Assembly: GCF_001976065.1 (NCBI RefSeq)
Contig: NZ_MNAH01000012.1
Location: forward strand, 1-64,000
From: Pseudomonas putida
Lineage (GTDB): Bacteria; Pseudomonadota; Gammaproteobacteria; Pseudomonadales; Pseudomonadaceae
DNA: 64,000 nt
Reading direction: 5' to 3'
Part shown: one piece after another, positions 17,278 to 26,832 of the stretch
How positions within the stretch are numbered: the stretch's first letter is position 1
Layout: each line of letters begins with the position of its first letter
The notes under the pieces: model-generated
What the model was told of the DNA's origin: nothing
What the model saw: only the letters and a program-made list of their open reading frames with translations
Database searches by the model: none
Position numbers and translations under genes: made by a program

Positions 17278-19098
17278 TTATGCCTTGGCTTTCTTGGCAG
17301 CGCGGGTACGCTCGCTTTCGTCCAGGATCTTCTTGCGAAGACGGATGGACTTAGGCGTCACTTCACACAGCTCGTCGTCCTGGATGAATTCCAGAGCCTG
17401 TTCCAGGGTGAAACGAACAGGTGGAACCAGAGCGATGGTTTCGTCTTTACCCGAAGCACGCATGTTGTCGAGCTTCTTGCCCTTGGTAGGGTTAACGCCC
17501 AGGTCGTTGTCACGGCTGTTCAGACCAACGATCTGACCGTTGTAGATTTCCTGACCGTGTTCAACGAACAGCTTGCCACGCGCCTGCAGGGTTTCCAGGG
17601 AGTAGGTCAGAGCCTTGCCGGTTTCAACCGAAACCAGAACGCCGTTCTGACGACCGGACATGTCGCCGGACTTCATCACGTCGTAACGGTCGAAGATCGA
17701 GGTCAGGATGCCAGCACCGTTGGTCAGGGTCAGGAACTGGTTACGGAAACCGATCAGACCGCGAGCAGGGATGTTGTATTCCAGACGTACACGGCCCTTG
17801 CCATCCGGCACCATGTTGGTCAGGTCGCCCTTACGCAGGCCCATCTCTTCCATCACCTTGCCCTGGGATTCTTCCGGCAGGTCGATGGTGACGTTTTCGA
17901 ACGGTTCGTGCTTCACGCCGTCAACCAGACGGATGATCACTTCCGGACGGCCTACAGCCATTTCGAAGCCTTCGCGACGCATGGTTTCGATCAGTACCGA
18001 AAGGTGCAGTTCACCACGGCCGGAAACCTTGAACTTGTCAGCCGAGTCGCCTTCTTCAACGCGCAGTGCAACGTTGTACAGCAGCTCTTTGTCCAGACGT
18101 TCCTTGATGTTACGGGAAGTCACGAACTTGCCTTCTTTACCGCAGAATGGCGAGTCGTTTACCTGGAAGGTCATGGAAACGGTTGGCTCGTCAACGGTCA
18201 ACGGCTTCATCGCTTCAACGGTGTCCGGGTGGCACAGGGTGTCGGAGATGAACAGCGAGTCCATACCGCTGATGCACACGATATCGCCTGCAGCAGCTTC
18301 TTCAACGTCTACACGGTGCAGACCGTGGTGACCCATCAGCTTCAGGATACGACCGTTACGCTTCTTGCCGTCGGCGCCGATAGCGACAACCGGGGAGTTC
18401 GGCTTGATGCGACCACGAGCGATACGGCCAACACCGATAACACCCAGGAAGCTGTTGTAGTCCAGTGCGGAGATCTGCATCTGGAACGGACCGTCACGGT
18501 CAACAGCCGGCGCCGGTACGTTGTCGACGATCGACTGGTACAGCGGGGTCATGTCTTCAGCCATTTCGTTGTGGTCCAGACCGGCAATACCGTTCAGGGC
18601 CGAGGCGTAGACGACTTTGAAGTCCAGCTGTTCTTCGGTGGCACCCAGGTTGTCGAACAGATCGAAGATCTGGTCCAGAACCCAGTCCGGACGCGCGCCT
18701 GGACGGTCAACCTTGTTGATGCACACGATCGGACGCAGGCCGGCTTCGAAAGCCTTCTTGGTCACGAAACGGGTTTGCGGCATAGGGCCGTCCTGGGCGT
18801 CAACCAGCAGCAGAACGGAGTCGACCATCGACATTACGCGTTCAACTTCGCCGCCGAAGTCGGCGTGGCCCGGGGTATCCACGATGTTGATGTGGTAGCC
18901 GTTCCAGTTGATGGCGGTGTTTTTCGCCAGGATGGTAATACCGCGCTCTTTTTCCTGGTCGTTGGAGTCCATCACGCGCTCGTCGTTGAGCTCGTTGCGC
19001 TCCAGGGTGCCGGATTGACGCAGGAGTTTGTCTACCAGGGTGGTTTTACCATGGTCAACGTGAGCAATGATGGCGATGTTGCGTAGATTTTCGATCAC
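17278..19098 (-). CDS. typA: Ribosome-associated GTPase TypA/BipA
   Basis: A translational GTPase that binds the ribosome and helps subunit assembly and stress adaptation. The 606 aa protein shows the G motifs [10 protein letters not shown] (about residue 10), DTPGHADF (about 75) and NKVDRPGAR (about 130), followed by EF-G-like domains and the BipA-specific C-terminal domain ([18 protein letters not shown]). The start is a GTG at 19098 giving [10 protein letters not shown], the family's usual beginning. It is transcribed alone and ends at the terminator at 17223-17258. Confidence 0.97.
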   Translation of the reverse strand: MIENLRNIAIIAHVDHGKTTLVDKLLRQSGTLERNELNDERVMDSNDQEKERGITILAKNTAINWNGYHINIVDTPGHADFGGEVERVMSMVDSVLLLVDAQDGPMPQTRFVTKKAFEAGLRPIVCINKVDRPGARPDWVLDQIFDLFDNLGATEEQLDFKVVYASALNGIAGLDHNEMAEDMTPLYQSIVDNVPAPAVDRDGPFQMQISALDYNSFLGVIGVGRIARGRIKPNSPVVAIGADGKKRNGRILKLMGHHGLHRVDVEEAAAGDIVCISGMDSLFISDTLCHPDTVEAMKPLTVDEPTVSMTFQVNDSPFCGKEGKFVTSRNIKERLDKELLYNVALRVEEGDSADKFKVSGRGELHLSVLIETMRREGFEMAVGRPEVIIRLVDGVKHEPFENVTIDLPEESQGKVMEEMGLRKGDLTNMVPDGKGRVRLEYNIPARGLIGFRNQFLTLTNGAGILTSIFDRYDVMKSGDMSGRQNGVLVSVETGKALTYSLETLQARGKLFVEHGQEIYNGQIVGLNSRDNDLGVNPTKGKKLDNMRASGKDETIALVPPVRFTLEQALEFIQDDELCEVTPKSIRLRKKILDESERTRAAKKAKA

Positions 19099-19237
19099 TT
19101 GTGTATCTCGATCAGAGGATTCGGTGCGCTGACAAGTCTTGGCAGCGATTTACAGTAGAGTCAGGCCTTGCCGTTACAGCTTGACGGCGGCGTCGGGGGG
19201 CCGGTGACGCAAGCCACAGGCAAACAGCCCCGGGCAC

Positions 19238-20692
19238 TTAGCTCGGTCGATAAACGCGCACATTGGCATGCCCCTCACTGAGCAAATGGTGGGCATGCAG
19301 GCGACTCATCACGCCTTTGTCGCAATAAAGCAGGTACTGGCGAGTAGGGTCCAGTTCCTTGAAACGAGCGTTCAGTGCATAAAACGGCATCGTTTGTACC
19401 TCGATGCCAGCGAGGTCCAGCGGGTCGTCTTCAGCGGCATCCGGGTGACGGATATCGATGACGATCTGACCGGCCAGCGCTTCGCTGACTTCTTCAATTT
19501 GCAGATCCTGGCCCAATTCGTCGATTACACGATCGATCGGTACCAGTTTGGCGTTCTCGAGCGCACGCTCTAGGACTGCCATGTCGAATTCTTTCTCTTC
19601 GTGCTCCACGCGATGGCGCTTGGCAGCTGTCTTTGGGTTCACCGAGATGACCCCGCAGTACTCCGGCATGTGCCTGGCGAAGTCGGCGGTGCCGATTTCG
19701 TTGGCCAGGTCGATGATGTCCTGCTTGTGACTGGCGATCAGCGGACGCAAGACCAGCTTGTCGGTCACGCAGTCGATCACGGACAGGTTCGGCAGCGTCT
19801 GGCTCGACACCTGGGAGATCGCCTCACCGGTGACCAGCGCGTCGATGTGCAGTCGATCGGCAATTTGCGACGAAGCGCGCAACATCATACGCTTCAATAC
19901 TACGCCCATATGACTGTTATCGACTTTGCCGAGAATTTCTCCCAGCACTTCCTCGAACGGCACACTGACAAATAACACGCGTTGCGAGCTGCCGTACTTC
20001 TTCCAGATGAAATGCGCGACTTCCATGACGCCCAATTCGTGGGCACGTCCGCCCAGGTTGAAGAAGCAAAAATGCGCCATCAGGCCGCGGCGCATGATCT
20101 GATAGGCCGCGACGGTGGAATCGAAGCCACCGGACATCAGAACCAGCGTCTGCTCCAGCGCACCCAGCGGATAACCGCCGATACCATTGTGCTGGCTGTG
20201 GATTACGAACAACCGTTGGTCGCGAACTTCGATGCGGACTTCGATTTCGGGCTTTTTCAGGTCAATTCCGGCGGCACCGCACTGACGGCGCAACTGGCTG
20301 CCGACATATTTCTCGATATCGATCGAGCTGAACGGGTGCTTGCCGGCACGCTTGCAACGTACCGAAAAAATCTTCCCGGCCAGTGCATCGCCGTAGTGCT
20401 GCTTGCACTTCTCGACGATGTCATCGAAGTCGCCCAACGGGTACTCGTCGATCTGCAGGAAATGCGCGATGCCCGGCATGCAGCTCAGGCGCTCGCCCAT
20501 CTCCTTCAGGGCCTTGGGCTCGCTGACGCGGGTTTCCAGCTCGAGGTTGTCCCACACACCGTTCACCACCACAGCCGGGTCCAGGTCACGGAGCACGGCA
20601 CGGATGTTCTTGGCCAATTGGCGGATGAAACGCATCCGGACCGGGCGGCTCTTGATGGTGATCTCGGGAAAGACTTTTACGATTAATTTCAT
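19238..20692 (-). CDS. thiI: tRNA 4-thiouridine synthase / thiamine sulphur transferase ThiI
   Basis: ThiI adenylates U8 of tRNA and transfers sulphur to it, and in gammaproteobacteria also supplies sulphur to thiamine-thiazole synthesis. The 484 aa protein has a ferredoxin-like plus THUMP region (about 1-165), the PP-loop [18 protein letters not shown] (about 185), the conserved Cys in EYCGVIS (about 345) and a C-terminal rhodanese domain with the persulphide-forming Cys in [12 protein letters not shown] (about 456). I used the ATG at 20692 ([15 protein letters not shown]); a longer reading starts 21 codons earlier but adds sequence not seen in the family. The full-length rhodanese form implies the dual role. 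Confidence 0.95.
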   Translation of the reverse strand: MKLIVKVFPEITIKSRPVRMRFIRQLAKNIRAVLRDLDPAVVVNGVWDNLELETRVSEPKALKEMGERLSCMPGIAHFLQIDEYPLGDFDDIVEKCKQHYGDALAGKIFSVRCKRAGKHPFSSIDIEKYVGSQLRRQCGAAGIDLKKPEIEVRIEVRDQRLFVIHSQHNGIGGYPLGALEQTLVLMSGGFDSTVAAYQIMRRGLMAHFCFFNLGGRAHELGVMEVAHFIWKKYGSSQRVLFVSVPFEEVLGEILGKVDNSHMGVVLKRMMLRASSQIADRLHIDALVTGEAISQVSSQTLPNLSVIDCVTDKLVLRPLIASHKQDIIDLANEIGTADFARHMPEYCGVISVNPKTAAKRHRVEHEEKEFDMAVLERALENAKLVPIDRVIDELGQDLQIEEVSEALAGQIVIDIRHPDAAEDDPLDLAGIEVQTMPFYALNARFKELDPTRQYLLYCDKGVMSRLHAHHLLSEGHANVRVYRPS

Positions 20693-20788
20693 GGAAACAG
20701 CGCGCGCAGGGCCTGCCGAAAAAGGGGGGCGCGGATTATAGCGGAAATTGCTCAAGGTTTAACCAGTTTATGTGCAGAAGGTTTTGCG

Positions 20789-20878
20789 TGCACTAAAACA
20801 GGTCATTTTCCGTTTTGGACGCTACATTAAGGGGCGCTATTTTCCGCTTTTATACGCTTTGCACCTCTATAAGCGTGA
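20789..20878 (+). promoter_or_regulatory. Possible NtrC-binding half-sites upstream of glnA
   Basis: TGCACTAAAACAGGTCA (20789-20805) and a TGCACC half-site (20860-20865) resemble the NtrC consensus TGCACC-N5-GGTGCA on one side only. They lie about 120 and 50 bp before the -24 element, as NtrC enhancers do. The right halves are poor, so this is a tentative call. The remainder of the 328 bp thiI-glnA gap shows no gene. Confidence 0.4.
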
Positions 20879-20908
20879 AATTGGGGCAAAAAACCCATGG
20901 TGGGGCAC

Positions 20909-20924
20909 TGGCATGCAATTTGCT
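20909..20924 (+). promoter_or_regulatory. Sigma-54 promoter of glnA
   Basis: TGGCATGCAATTTGCT has the exact GG-N10-GC spacing of RpoN promoters (GG 20910-20911, GC 20922-20923). It predicts a start near 20935 and an 85 nt leader before glnA. NtrC-activated sigma-54 transcription is the known mode for glnA. Confidence 0.88.
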
Positions 20925-21020
20925 CCCTTGTGAGGCAGGTTGCCTTGGCAGAGTATTCGCGCCGGCATCACCAACTATTAAGGGCATCCACTACCAGCCC
21001 TAAGCCACCCGGAGGACACT

Positions 21021-22427
21021 ATGTCGAAGTCGGTTCAACTCATTAAAGATCATGACGTCAAGTGGATTGATCTGCGCTTCACGGACACCAAAGGCACTCA
21101 GCACCACGTGACCATGCCGGCTCGCGATGCGCTGGATGACGACTTCTTCGAAGTCGGCAAGATGTTCGACGGTTCGTCCATCGCTGGCTGGAAAGGTATC
21201 GAAGCCTCCGACATGATCCTGATGCCGGACGACTCCACCGCTGTTCTGGACCCGTTCACCGAAGAGCCGACCCTGATCCTGGTCTGCGACATCATCGAGC
21301 CTTCGAGCATGCAAGGCTACGACCGCGACCCACGTGCGATCGCCAAGCGCGCTGAAGAGCACCTCAAAGCCACCGGTATCGGTGACACCGTATTCGCCGG
21401 TCCAGAGCCAGAATTCTTCATCTTCGACCAGGTGAAGTTCAAGTCCGACATTTCCGGCTCCATGTTCAAGATCTACTCCGAACAAGGTTCCTGGATGTCC
21501 GACCAGGACATCGAAGGCGGCAACAAGGGCCACCGTCCAGGCGTCAAAGGCGGCTACTTCCCTGTTCCACCGTTCGACCACGACCACGAAATCCGTACCT
21601 CCATGTGCAACGCACTGGAAGAAATGGGCCTGACCGTCGAAGTTCACCACCACGAAGTGGCAACTGCCGGCCAGAACGAAATCGGCGTCAAGTTCAACAC
21701 CCTGGTGAAGAAAGCCGACGAAACCCAAACCCTGAAATACGTTGTACACAACGTTGCCGACGCCTACGGCCGCACCGCTACCTTCATGCCTAAGCCGCTG
21801 TACGGCGACAACGGTTCGGGTATGCACGTGCACATGTCCATCTGGAAAGAAGGCAAGAACACCTTCGCTGGCGAAGGTTATGCCGGCCTGTCCGATACCG
21901 CCCTGTACTTCATCGGCGGCATCATCAAGCACGGTAAGGCCCTGAACGGCTTCACCAACCCGGCTACCAACTCCTACAAGCGTCTGGTTCCAGGCTTTGA
22001 AGCACCGGTAATGCTGGCCTACTCGGCTCGCAACCGTTCGGCTTCGATCCGTATTCCTTACGTGTCGAGCCCGAAAGCTCGCCGTATCGAAGCACGTTTC
22101 CCGGATCCGGCTGCCAACCCGTACCTGTGCTTCGCCGCACTGCTGATGGCTGGCCTGGACGGCATCCAGAACAAGATCCACCCTGGCGACGCAGCTGACA
22201 AAAACCTGTACGACCTGCCGCCTGAAGAGGCGAAAGAGATCCCACAAGTTTGCGGCAGCCTGAAAGAAGCCCTGGAAGAGCTGGACAAAGGTCGTGCGTT
22301 CCTGACCAAAGGCGGCGTTTTCAGCGACGACTTCATCGACGCTTACATCGCCCTGAAAAGCGAAGAAGAAATCAAGGTACGTACCTTCGTACACCCACTG
22401 GAATACGAGCTGTACTACAGCTGCTGA
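21021..22427 (+). CDS. glnA: Glutamine synthetase, type I
   Basis: Condenses glutamate and ammonia to glutamine with ATP; the central enzyme of nitrogen assimilation, a cytoplasmic dodecamer. The 468 aa length and sequence fit the GSI-beta class: [11 protein letters not shown] near residue 50, the metal site [10 protein letters not shown] (about 130), the ATP-binding [16 protein letters not shown] (about 260-275), and the adenylylation site [10 protein letters not shown] (Tyr about 398), so activity is tunable by GlnE. GGAGG lies 5 nt before the ATG. It starts a nitrogen island with ntrB and ntrC but has its own terminator. Confidence 0.98.
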   Translation: MSKSVQLIKDHDVKWIDLRFTDTKGTQHHVTMPARDALDDDFFEVGKMFDGSSIAGWKGIEASDMILMPDDSTAVLDPFTEEPTLILVCDIIEPSSMQGYDRDPRAIAKRAEEHLKATGIGDTVFAGPEPEFFIFDQVKFKSDISGSMFKIYSEQGSWMSDQDIEGGNKGHRPGVKGGYFPVPPFDHDHEIRTSMCNALEEMGLTVEVHHHEVATAGQNEIGVKFNTLVKKADETQTLKYVVHNVADAYGRTATFMPKPLYGDNGSGMHVHMSIWKEGKNTFAGEGYAGLSDTALYFIGGIIKHGKALNGFTNPATNSYKRLVPGFEAPVMLAYSARNRSASIRIPYVSSPKARRIEARFPDPAANPYLCFAALLMAGLDGIQNKIHPGDAADKNLYDLPPEEAKEIPQVCGSLKEALEELDKGRAFLTKGGVFSDDFIDAYIALKSEEEIKVRTFVHPLEYELYYSC

Positions 22428-22461
22428 TCCGGTAGCGCCTGCGCAAGCGGCGTGACAAGAG

Positions 22462-22485
22462 AGGCCTCCTTCGGGAGGCCTTTTT
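22462..22485 (+). terminator. glnA intrinsic terminator
   Basis: AGGCCTCC-TTCG-GGAGGCCT is a perfect 8 bp stem with a stable UUCG-type loop followed by TTTTT, 35 bp after the glnA stop. Confidence 0.93.
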
Positions 22486-22567
22486 CATGCCCGAATGTTA
22501 ACGGACTGGGCCAGCCACCTTTCCTGCCCTATGCTGCACCCCATCGCTTTCGTTTCCGGTCGATTTC

Positions 22568-23077
22568 ATGGGTCGTGGTCTTCTCTTCATCCTGCTGCTG
22601 ATCGCCCTGCCCGCCACAGCGCAGATCTACAAGTACACCGATGCCCAAGGCAACACGGCGTATAGCAATCAACCCCCTGATGGCGTCACCGCGCAGCCCG
22701 TCGAACTGCCACCGCTCAACCGCACCCAACCCCCGCCCACGCAAGCACCTCCCACACCCACCCCTGAACAAGGCCAGCCCCCTGTCGCCTACAACGTACT
22801 GGAACTCACCGGCCTGCCCACCAGCGAAGCCCTGCGCGCCAACAACGGCACCTTCACCGTCAGCGTGCTGATCGAACCGCGCCTGCAAGGCCCGCATCTG
22901 CTGCGACTGCTGCTGGACGGCCAGCCTTATGGCCAACCCGGCAACGTGCCGATCCTGCAATTGGTGAATATCGACCGCGGCATGCACCACCTCGCCGTGC
23001 AGGTCGTCAACGGCGACACCGTCGTGCAACAAAGTCCTACCGTCACCTTCACGTTGCAGCGGGTGCACAAGCGCTGA
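22568..23077 (+). CDS. DUF4124 domain exported protein
   Basis: A 169 aa secreted protein. The signal peptide (MGRGLLFILLLIALPATAQ) leads straight into a DUF4124 domain (IYKYTDAQGNTAYSNQPP, residues about 20-40), then a Pro/Thr-rich linker (about 50-75) and a compact C-terminal beta domain (VLELTGLPTSEAL... to VTFTLQRV). DUF4124 proteins are small periplasmic or envelope proteins without a known activity. The gene is regularly found between glnA and ntrB in pseudomonads; no terminator separates it from ntrB, but an NtrC site does lie between. Confidence 0.85.
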   Translation: MGRGLLFILLLIALPATAQIYKYTDAQGNTAYSNQPPDGVTAQPVELPPLNRTQPPPTQAPPTPTPEQGQPPVAYNVLELTGLPTSEALRANNGTFTVSVLIEPRLQGPHLLRLLLDGQPYGQPGNVPILQLVNIDRGMHHLAVQVVNGDTVVQQSPTVTFTLQRVHKR

Positions 23078-23103
23078 GGGACTACTTACCCCGTTCAGCT
23101 TTG

Positions 23104-23120
23104 CGCACTATATTGGTGCG
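23104..23120. promoter_or_regulatory. NtrC-binding site upstream of ntrB
   Basis: CGCACTATATTGGTGCG matches the NtrC consensus TGCACC-N5-GGTGCA at all but three positions and is itself a near palindrome. It lies about 200 bp before ntrB and overlaps a possible -10 (TATATT, 23109-23114). In E. coli a site of this type represses the ntrBC promoter; autoregulation here is inferred by analogy. A further TGCACC half-site is at 23128. Confidence 0.72.
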
Positions 23121-23319
23121 ATTGGTTGCACCATGCGCACATTGCAGCCCATTTTGGTTCGAAACTACCCGCAAAAGCTGGCAGAACGCCACGCAATCGA
23201 GCGTCAAACGCCTGTTTCAGGGGTTAAGCGCTTCTTTTCGGAGCCTTGGTTTGTTTTTTGCATTTTCCTCGCATCAGCGCTTTATCCATGCGCGCGCCCT
23301 GCTCCAAAAGAGGTCCTGA

Positions 23320-24405
23320 ATGACCATCAGTGACGCACTGCATCGTTTGCTTCTCGACAACCTGACCACCGCCACCATCCTGCTCAATGCCGACTTGCGC
23401 CTTGAGTACATGAACCCCGCGGCGGAAATGCTCCTGGCCATCAGCGGCCAGCGCAGCCATGGGCAATTCATCAGCGAGTTGTTCACCGAATCCACCGAGG
23501 CGCTCAACTCATTGCGCCAGGCGGTGCAGCAGGCACATCCGTTCACCAAGCGCGAAGCCATGCTCACCGCCCTCACCGGCCAGACCCTGACGGTTGATTA
23601 CGCGGTAACGCCGATCCTGAGCAATGGCGACACCCTGCTCCTGCTCGAAGTGCACCCCCGGGACCGACTGCTGCGCATCACCAAGGAAGAGGCCCAGTTG
23701 TCGAAGCAGGAAACCAGCAAGATGCTGGTGCGCGGCCTGGCCCATGAAATCAAGAATCCCTTGGGCGGTATCCGCGGCGCAGCGCAGTTGCTGGCCCGTG
23801 AGCTGCCGGAAGAAAGCCTGCGCGACTACACCAACGTCATCATTGAAGAGGCCGACCGCCTGCGTAACCTGGTCGACCGCATGCTCGGCTCGAACAAGCT
23901 GCCCTCGCTGGCCATGTGCAACATCCACGAAGTGCTGGAGCGTGTCTGCCACTTGGTCGAGGCCGAAAGCCAGGGCTGCATCACATTGGTGCGTGACTAC
24001 GACCCGAGCATTCCGGACGTCCTGATCGATCGCGAACAAATGATCCAGGCCGTGTTGAATATCGTGCGCAACGCGATGCAGGCCATCAGCAGCCAGAACG
24101 AGCTGCGCCTGGGCCGCATCAGTCTGCGCACCCGCGCCATGCGCCAGTTCACCATTGGCCACGTGCGCCATCGCCTGGTGACCAAGATCGAAATCATCGA
24201 CAACGGCCCGGGCATTCCTGCGGATCTTCAGGAAACCATCTTCTTCCCCATGGTCAGCGGACGTCCGGATGGTACCGGGCTGGGCCTGGCCATTACCCAG
24301 AACATCATCAGCCAGCACCAGGGCTTGATCGAATGTGACAGCCACCCCGGCCACACCACGTTCTCGATCTTTCTGCCACTGGAACAAGGAGCCACATCGA
24401 CATGA
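23320..24405 (+). CDS. ntrB: Nitrogen regulation sensor kinase/phosphatase NtrB
   Basis: NtrB phosphorylates NtrC when nitrogen is short and, bound to PII (GlnB), dephosphorylates it when nitrogen is plentiful. The 361 aa soluble protein has an N-terminal PAS domain (about 5-110), a HisKA domain with the phosphoacceptor His142 in RGLAHEIKNPLGG, and an HATPase domain with the N box (VLNIVRNAMQA, about 245), G1 (DNGPGIP, about 290) and G2 (GTGLGLAITQ, about 325). It lacks membrane segments, as expected. AGAGG precedes the ATG. It overlaps ntrC by 4 bp, giving coupled expression. Confidence 0.97.
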   Translation: MTISDALHRLLLDNLTTATILLNADLRLEYMNPAAEMLLAISGQRSHGQFISELFTESTEALNSLRQAVQQAHPFTKREAMLTALTGQTLTVDYAVTPILSNGDTLLLLEVHPRDRLLRITKEEAQLSKQETSKMLVRGLAHEIKNPLGGIRGAAQLLARELPEESLRDYTNVIIEEADRLRNLVDRMLGSNKLPSLAMCNIHEVLERVCHLVEAESQGCITLVRDYDPSIPDVLIDREQMIQAVLNIVRNAMQAISSQNELRLGRISLRTRAMRQFTIGHVRHRLVTKIEIIDNGPGIPADLQETIFFPMVSGRPDGTGLGLAITQNIISQHQGLIECDSHPGHTTFSIFLPLEQGATST

Positions 24406-25838
24406 GCCGTAGTGAAACCGTGTGGATCGTCGATGACGACCGTTCTATCCGTTGGGTCCTGGAAAAAGCCTTGCAGCAGGAAGGCATGACCACGCAAAGC
24501 TTCGACAGCGCCGATGGCGTGATGAGCCGCCTGGCGCGCCAGCAGCCGGACGTGATCATCTCCGACATCCGCATGCCCGGTGCCAGCGGCCTGGACCTCC
24601 TGGCGCGGATTCGCGAGCAACATCCACGGCTGCCAGTGATCATCATGACCGCGCACTCCGATCTGGACAGCGCTGTCGCGTCCTATCAGGGCGGCGCCTT
24701 CGAATACCTGCCCAAGCCGTTCGATGTCGACGAGGCGGTGTCCCTGGTCAAGCGCGCCAACCAGCACGCACAGGAACAGCAAGGCCTGGAAGTCCCGGTC
24801 GCACTGACCCGCACCCCGGAAATCATCGGCGAAGCGCCGGCGATGCAGGAAGTGTTTCGCGCCATCGGGCGCTTGAGCCACTCCAACATCACCGTGCTGA
24901 TCAACGGCGAATCCGGCACCGGTAAAGAACTGGTGGCCCACGCCCTGCACCGCCACAGCCCGCGGGCCGCTTCGCCGTTCATCGCACTGAACATGGCAGC
25001 GATTCCCAAGGACCTGATGGAATCCGAACTGTTCGGCCACGAAAAAGGCGCCTTCACCGGTGCCGCCAACCTGCGTCGCGGGCGTTTCGAGCAGGCAGAC
25101 CGCGGCACGCTGTTCCTTGATGAAATCGGCGACATGCCGGCCGACACCCAGACCCGTTTGCTGCGAGTCCTGGCCGACGGCGAGTTCTACCGGGTCGGTG
25201 GTCACGTCCCGGTCAAAGTCGATGTGCGGATCATCGCCGCCACGCACCAGAACCTGGAAACCCTGGTGCATGCCGGGAAATTCCGTGAAGACTTGTTCCA
25301 TCGCCTCAACGTCATTCGCATCCACATACCGCGCCTGTCGGACCGTCGCGAAGATATCCCGACCCTGGCCAAGCACTTCCTCAGCCGTGCCGCGCAGGAG
25401 CTGGCCGTCGAGCCCAAGCTGCTGAAAACCGAAACCGAGGAATACCTGAAAAACCTGCCATGGCCGGGCAACGTGCGCCAGCTGGAGAACACCTGCCGCT
25501 GGATCACCGTGATGGCTTCGGGTCGCGAAGTGCATATCAGTGACCTGCCACCGGAGCTGCTGAGCCTGCCGCAGGATTCGGCGCCGGTGACCAACTGGGA
25601 ACAGGCGCTGCGCCAATGGGCCGACCAGGCGCTGGCTCGCGGTCAATCCAGCCTGCTGGACAGTGCGGTGCCGACCTTCGAGCGGATCATGATCGAAACC
25701 GCTCTCAAGCACACCGCCGGCCGCCGCCGCGATGCCGCCGTCTTGCTCGGCTGGGGGCGTAATACCCTGACTCGCAAGATCAAGGAATTGGGAATGAAGG
25801 TTGATGGTGGGGATGATGATGAGGGGGATGAGGGTTAA
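24402..25838 (+). CDS. ntrC: Nitrogen regulation response regulator NtrC
   Basis: A sigma-54 enhancer-binding activator. The 478 aa protein has a receiver domain with acidic pocket DDD (11-13) and phospho-acceptor Asp55 (SDIRMPG), an AAA+ domain with Walker A GESGTGKE (about 168), the sigma-54-contacting loop GAFTGA (about 217), Walker B (TLFLDEIGDMP, about 240) and an arginine-finger region, and a C-terminal Fis-type helix-turn-helix (RRRDAAVLLGWGRNTLTRKIKELG). The short Asp/Glu/Gly tail after the helix-turn-helix is a little unusual but outside the fold. Its start codon lies within the ntrB stop overlap, with AAGGAG upstream. It should activate glnA and the RNA gene just downstream. Confidence 0.98.
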   Translation: MSRSETVWIVDDDRSIRWVLEKALQQEGMTTQSFDSADGVMSRLARQQPDVIISDIRMPGASGLDLLARIREQHPRLPVIIMTAHSDLDSAVASYQGGAFEYLPKPFDVDEAVSLVKRANQHAQEQQGLEVPVALTRTPEIIGEAPAMQEVFRAIGRLSHSNITVLINGESGTGKELVAHALHRHSPRAASPFIALNMAAIPKDLMESELFGHEKGAFTGAANLRRGRFEQADRGTLFLDEIGDMPADTQTRLLRVLADGEFYRVGGHVPVKVDVRIIAATHQNLETLVHAGKFREDLFHRLNVIRIHIPRLSDRREDIPTLAKHFLSRAAQELAVEPKLLKTETEEYLKNLPWPGNVRQLENTCRWITVMASGREVHISDLPPELLSLPQDSAPVTNWEQALRQWADQALARGQSSLLDSAVPTFERIMIETALKHTAGRRRDAAVLLGWGRNTLTRKIKELGMKVDGGDDDEGDEG

Positions 25839-25881
25839 GCGGGACATCACTCTTCTGATTTAGATGATTCACACCGAAAAA

Positions 25882-25971
25882 TGTGGGAGCGGGCTTGCTC
25901 GCGAAGAGGCCATCACATTCAACCTCCATGTTGAATGGGACACCGCTTTCGCGAGCAAGCCCGCTCCCATA
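25882..25971. repeat. REPIN-type inverted pair after ntrC
   Basis: TGTGGGAGCGGGCTTGCTCG and its complement enclose a middle with CATTCAAC / GTTGAATG pairing. Same family as 3555-3644. Confidence 0.88.
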
Positions 25972-25983
25972 TTCAGGGCCGAG

Positions 25984-26000
25984 TGCACCGCACCAATGCA
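25984..26000 (+). promoter_or_regulatory. Likely NtrC enhancer site for the nrsZ-like RNA
   Basis: TGCACC-GCACC-AATGCA matches the NtrC consensus TGCACC-N5-GGTGCA except for AA in place of GG. Two more GCACC half-sites lie at 25999 and 26019. It is about 150 bp before the -24 element of the sigma-54 promoter, a normal enhancer distance. Confidence 0.6.
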
Positions 26001-26078
26001 CCGTGACCCGCAATCGCGCACCGCGACTGATCGCAAATTCCGCGTACGTTCGCAATCGAACCCCTATCGAAAAAACAC

Positions 26079-26103
26079 GAAAGCCCCGGATTCCGGGGCT
26101 TTC
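26079..26103. terminator. Hairpin terminator after ntrC
   Basis: GAAAGCCCCGG and CCGGGGCTTTC form a perfect 11 bp stem around an ATT loop. A and T runs flank it only weakly. It separates ntrC transcription from the RNA promoter at 26144. Confidence 0.72.
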
Positions 26104-26143
26104 AACGTCTGCAGACGACTTTCTGTTTCAACTTGTTAAAACC

Positions 26144-26159
26144 TGGCACGCCCCCTGCA
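26144..26159 (+). promoter_or_regulatory. Sigma-54 promoter of the nrsZ-like RNA
   Basis: TGGCACGCCCCCTGCA fits the consensus TGGCAC-N5-TTGC with the required GG-N10-GC spacing (26145-26146, 26157-26158), differing at one T. The start should be near 26170, immediately before a hairpin AGTGAT-TCAG-ATCACT (26171-26186). Confidence 0.85.
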
Positions 26160-26169
26160 ATAGTCTCAT

Positions 26170-26394
26170 CAGTGATTCAGATCACTACCCAGTTTCGGGG
26201 ACCTTGGTACAGGCAGGCCGGGGATTCCCCTCTTTACACCGGGCTCACACCGCATAGCGACGAGCCCCCCAGTTTTGGGGTCCTTGGTACAGGCAGGCCG
26301 GGGATTCCCTCTTTACACCGGGTTCAGGCGCGATGCGTGAACCCTCCCGTTTTGGGGACCTTGGTACAGGCAGGCCGGGGATTCCCCTCTTTTA
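26170..26394 (+). ncRNA. nrsZ: NrsZ-like nitrogen-regulated small RNA with three repeated modules
   Basis: Three direct repeats of about 48 bp start at 26188, 26268 and 26346, spaced 78-80 bp. Each has a hairpin (CCCCAGTTTTGGGG in module 2), the invariant unpaired segment CCTTGGTACAGGCAGGCC, then GGGGATTCCCC and TCTTT. The linkers between modules form their own hairpins (GGGCTC/GAGCCC and GGGTTC/GAACCC), and the third module ends in TCTTTT as a terminator. In P. aeruginosa the sRNA NrsZ follows ntrC, is induced by NtrBC with RpoN, and is processed into three similar modules, the first of which acts on rhlA. Position, promoter and three-module layout all match, so I assign it as the homologue; ends are estimated and the target here is unknown. 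Confidence 0.87.
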
Positions 26395-26832
26395 TTGCTC
26401 CCGGAGATGGATCTCCAGCCGCCAGCGGTCATCGACCTCGCTGCCGGTCCACTCCCCCTGCAGGGGCCGGGCTGCCACCAGCGTCAGCAACAACCCCCCA
26501 TCACTCAAACGCACGCGCCAGTTCACGTCCTTGTCGTGGAGCTTTAGCTGGCCCTTCCGTGCCGCGCCTTGAGCCTCGAACAGCAACGCTACGCTACCCT
26601 CGACGATCTCGCCGTGGGTCTTGGGTTCGTTGTTGAACCACACCACCAGTCCGTCGCCGGTCACCTCGACCTGCTGCAATTGACTGGGCTCGGGGGTGGT
26701 CAGGCGACCGATCATCAGCCCCACCATGACTCCGACAATCGCCAGTGAAGCCATCACACGTGGGAATAGTTTCGAACGAGGGTCGGCTTGCGGCGTAGAA
26801 TGCCGCTCATCTTTACCTTCGGAGCCGTGCAT
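26392..26832 (-). CDS. Hypothetical membrane-anchored protein
   Basis: A 146 aa protein of unrecognised family. After a polar N-terminus comes one hydrophobic helix (VMASLAIVGVMVGLMIG, about 26-43) and a C-terminal domain of about 100 aa rich in predicted beta strands (VEVTGDGLVVWFNNEP..., VRLSDGGLLLTLVAARPLQGEW, RWRLEIHLRE), probably in the periplasm. The given ATG overlaps the trmL start codon on the other strand, and a possible trmL -10 lies within its first codons, so the true start may be further in (Met27 is an option). It converges with the nrsZ-like RNA. Confidence 0.68.
   Translation of the reverse strand: MHGSEGKDERHSTPQADPRSKLFPRVMASLAIVGVMVGLMIGRLTTPEPSQLQQVEVTGDGLVVWFNNEPKTHGEIVEGSVALLFEAQGAARKGQLKLHDKDVNWRVRLSDGGLLLTLVAARPLQGEWTGSEVDDRWRLEIHLREQ

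Noticed and set aside
17557-19086. Very long plus-strand frame opposite typA
   Set aside because: It is the antisense of a highly conserved gene; long antisense frames are common in high-GC coding sequence.
26188-26394. Looks like a small CRISPR array (three repeats with spacers)
   Set aside because: Repeats are ~48 bp with internal hairpins, linkers form their own hairpins, no cas genes are near, and a sigma-54 promoter precedes it; the NrsZ-like RNA explains it better.
26133-26636. Plus-strand reading frame across the region after ntrC
   Set aside because: It is created by the three RNA repeats (the peptide repeats in the same pattern) and by the opposite strand of the hypothetical gene; no start signal.
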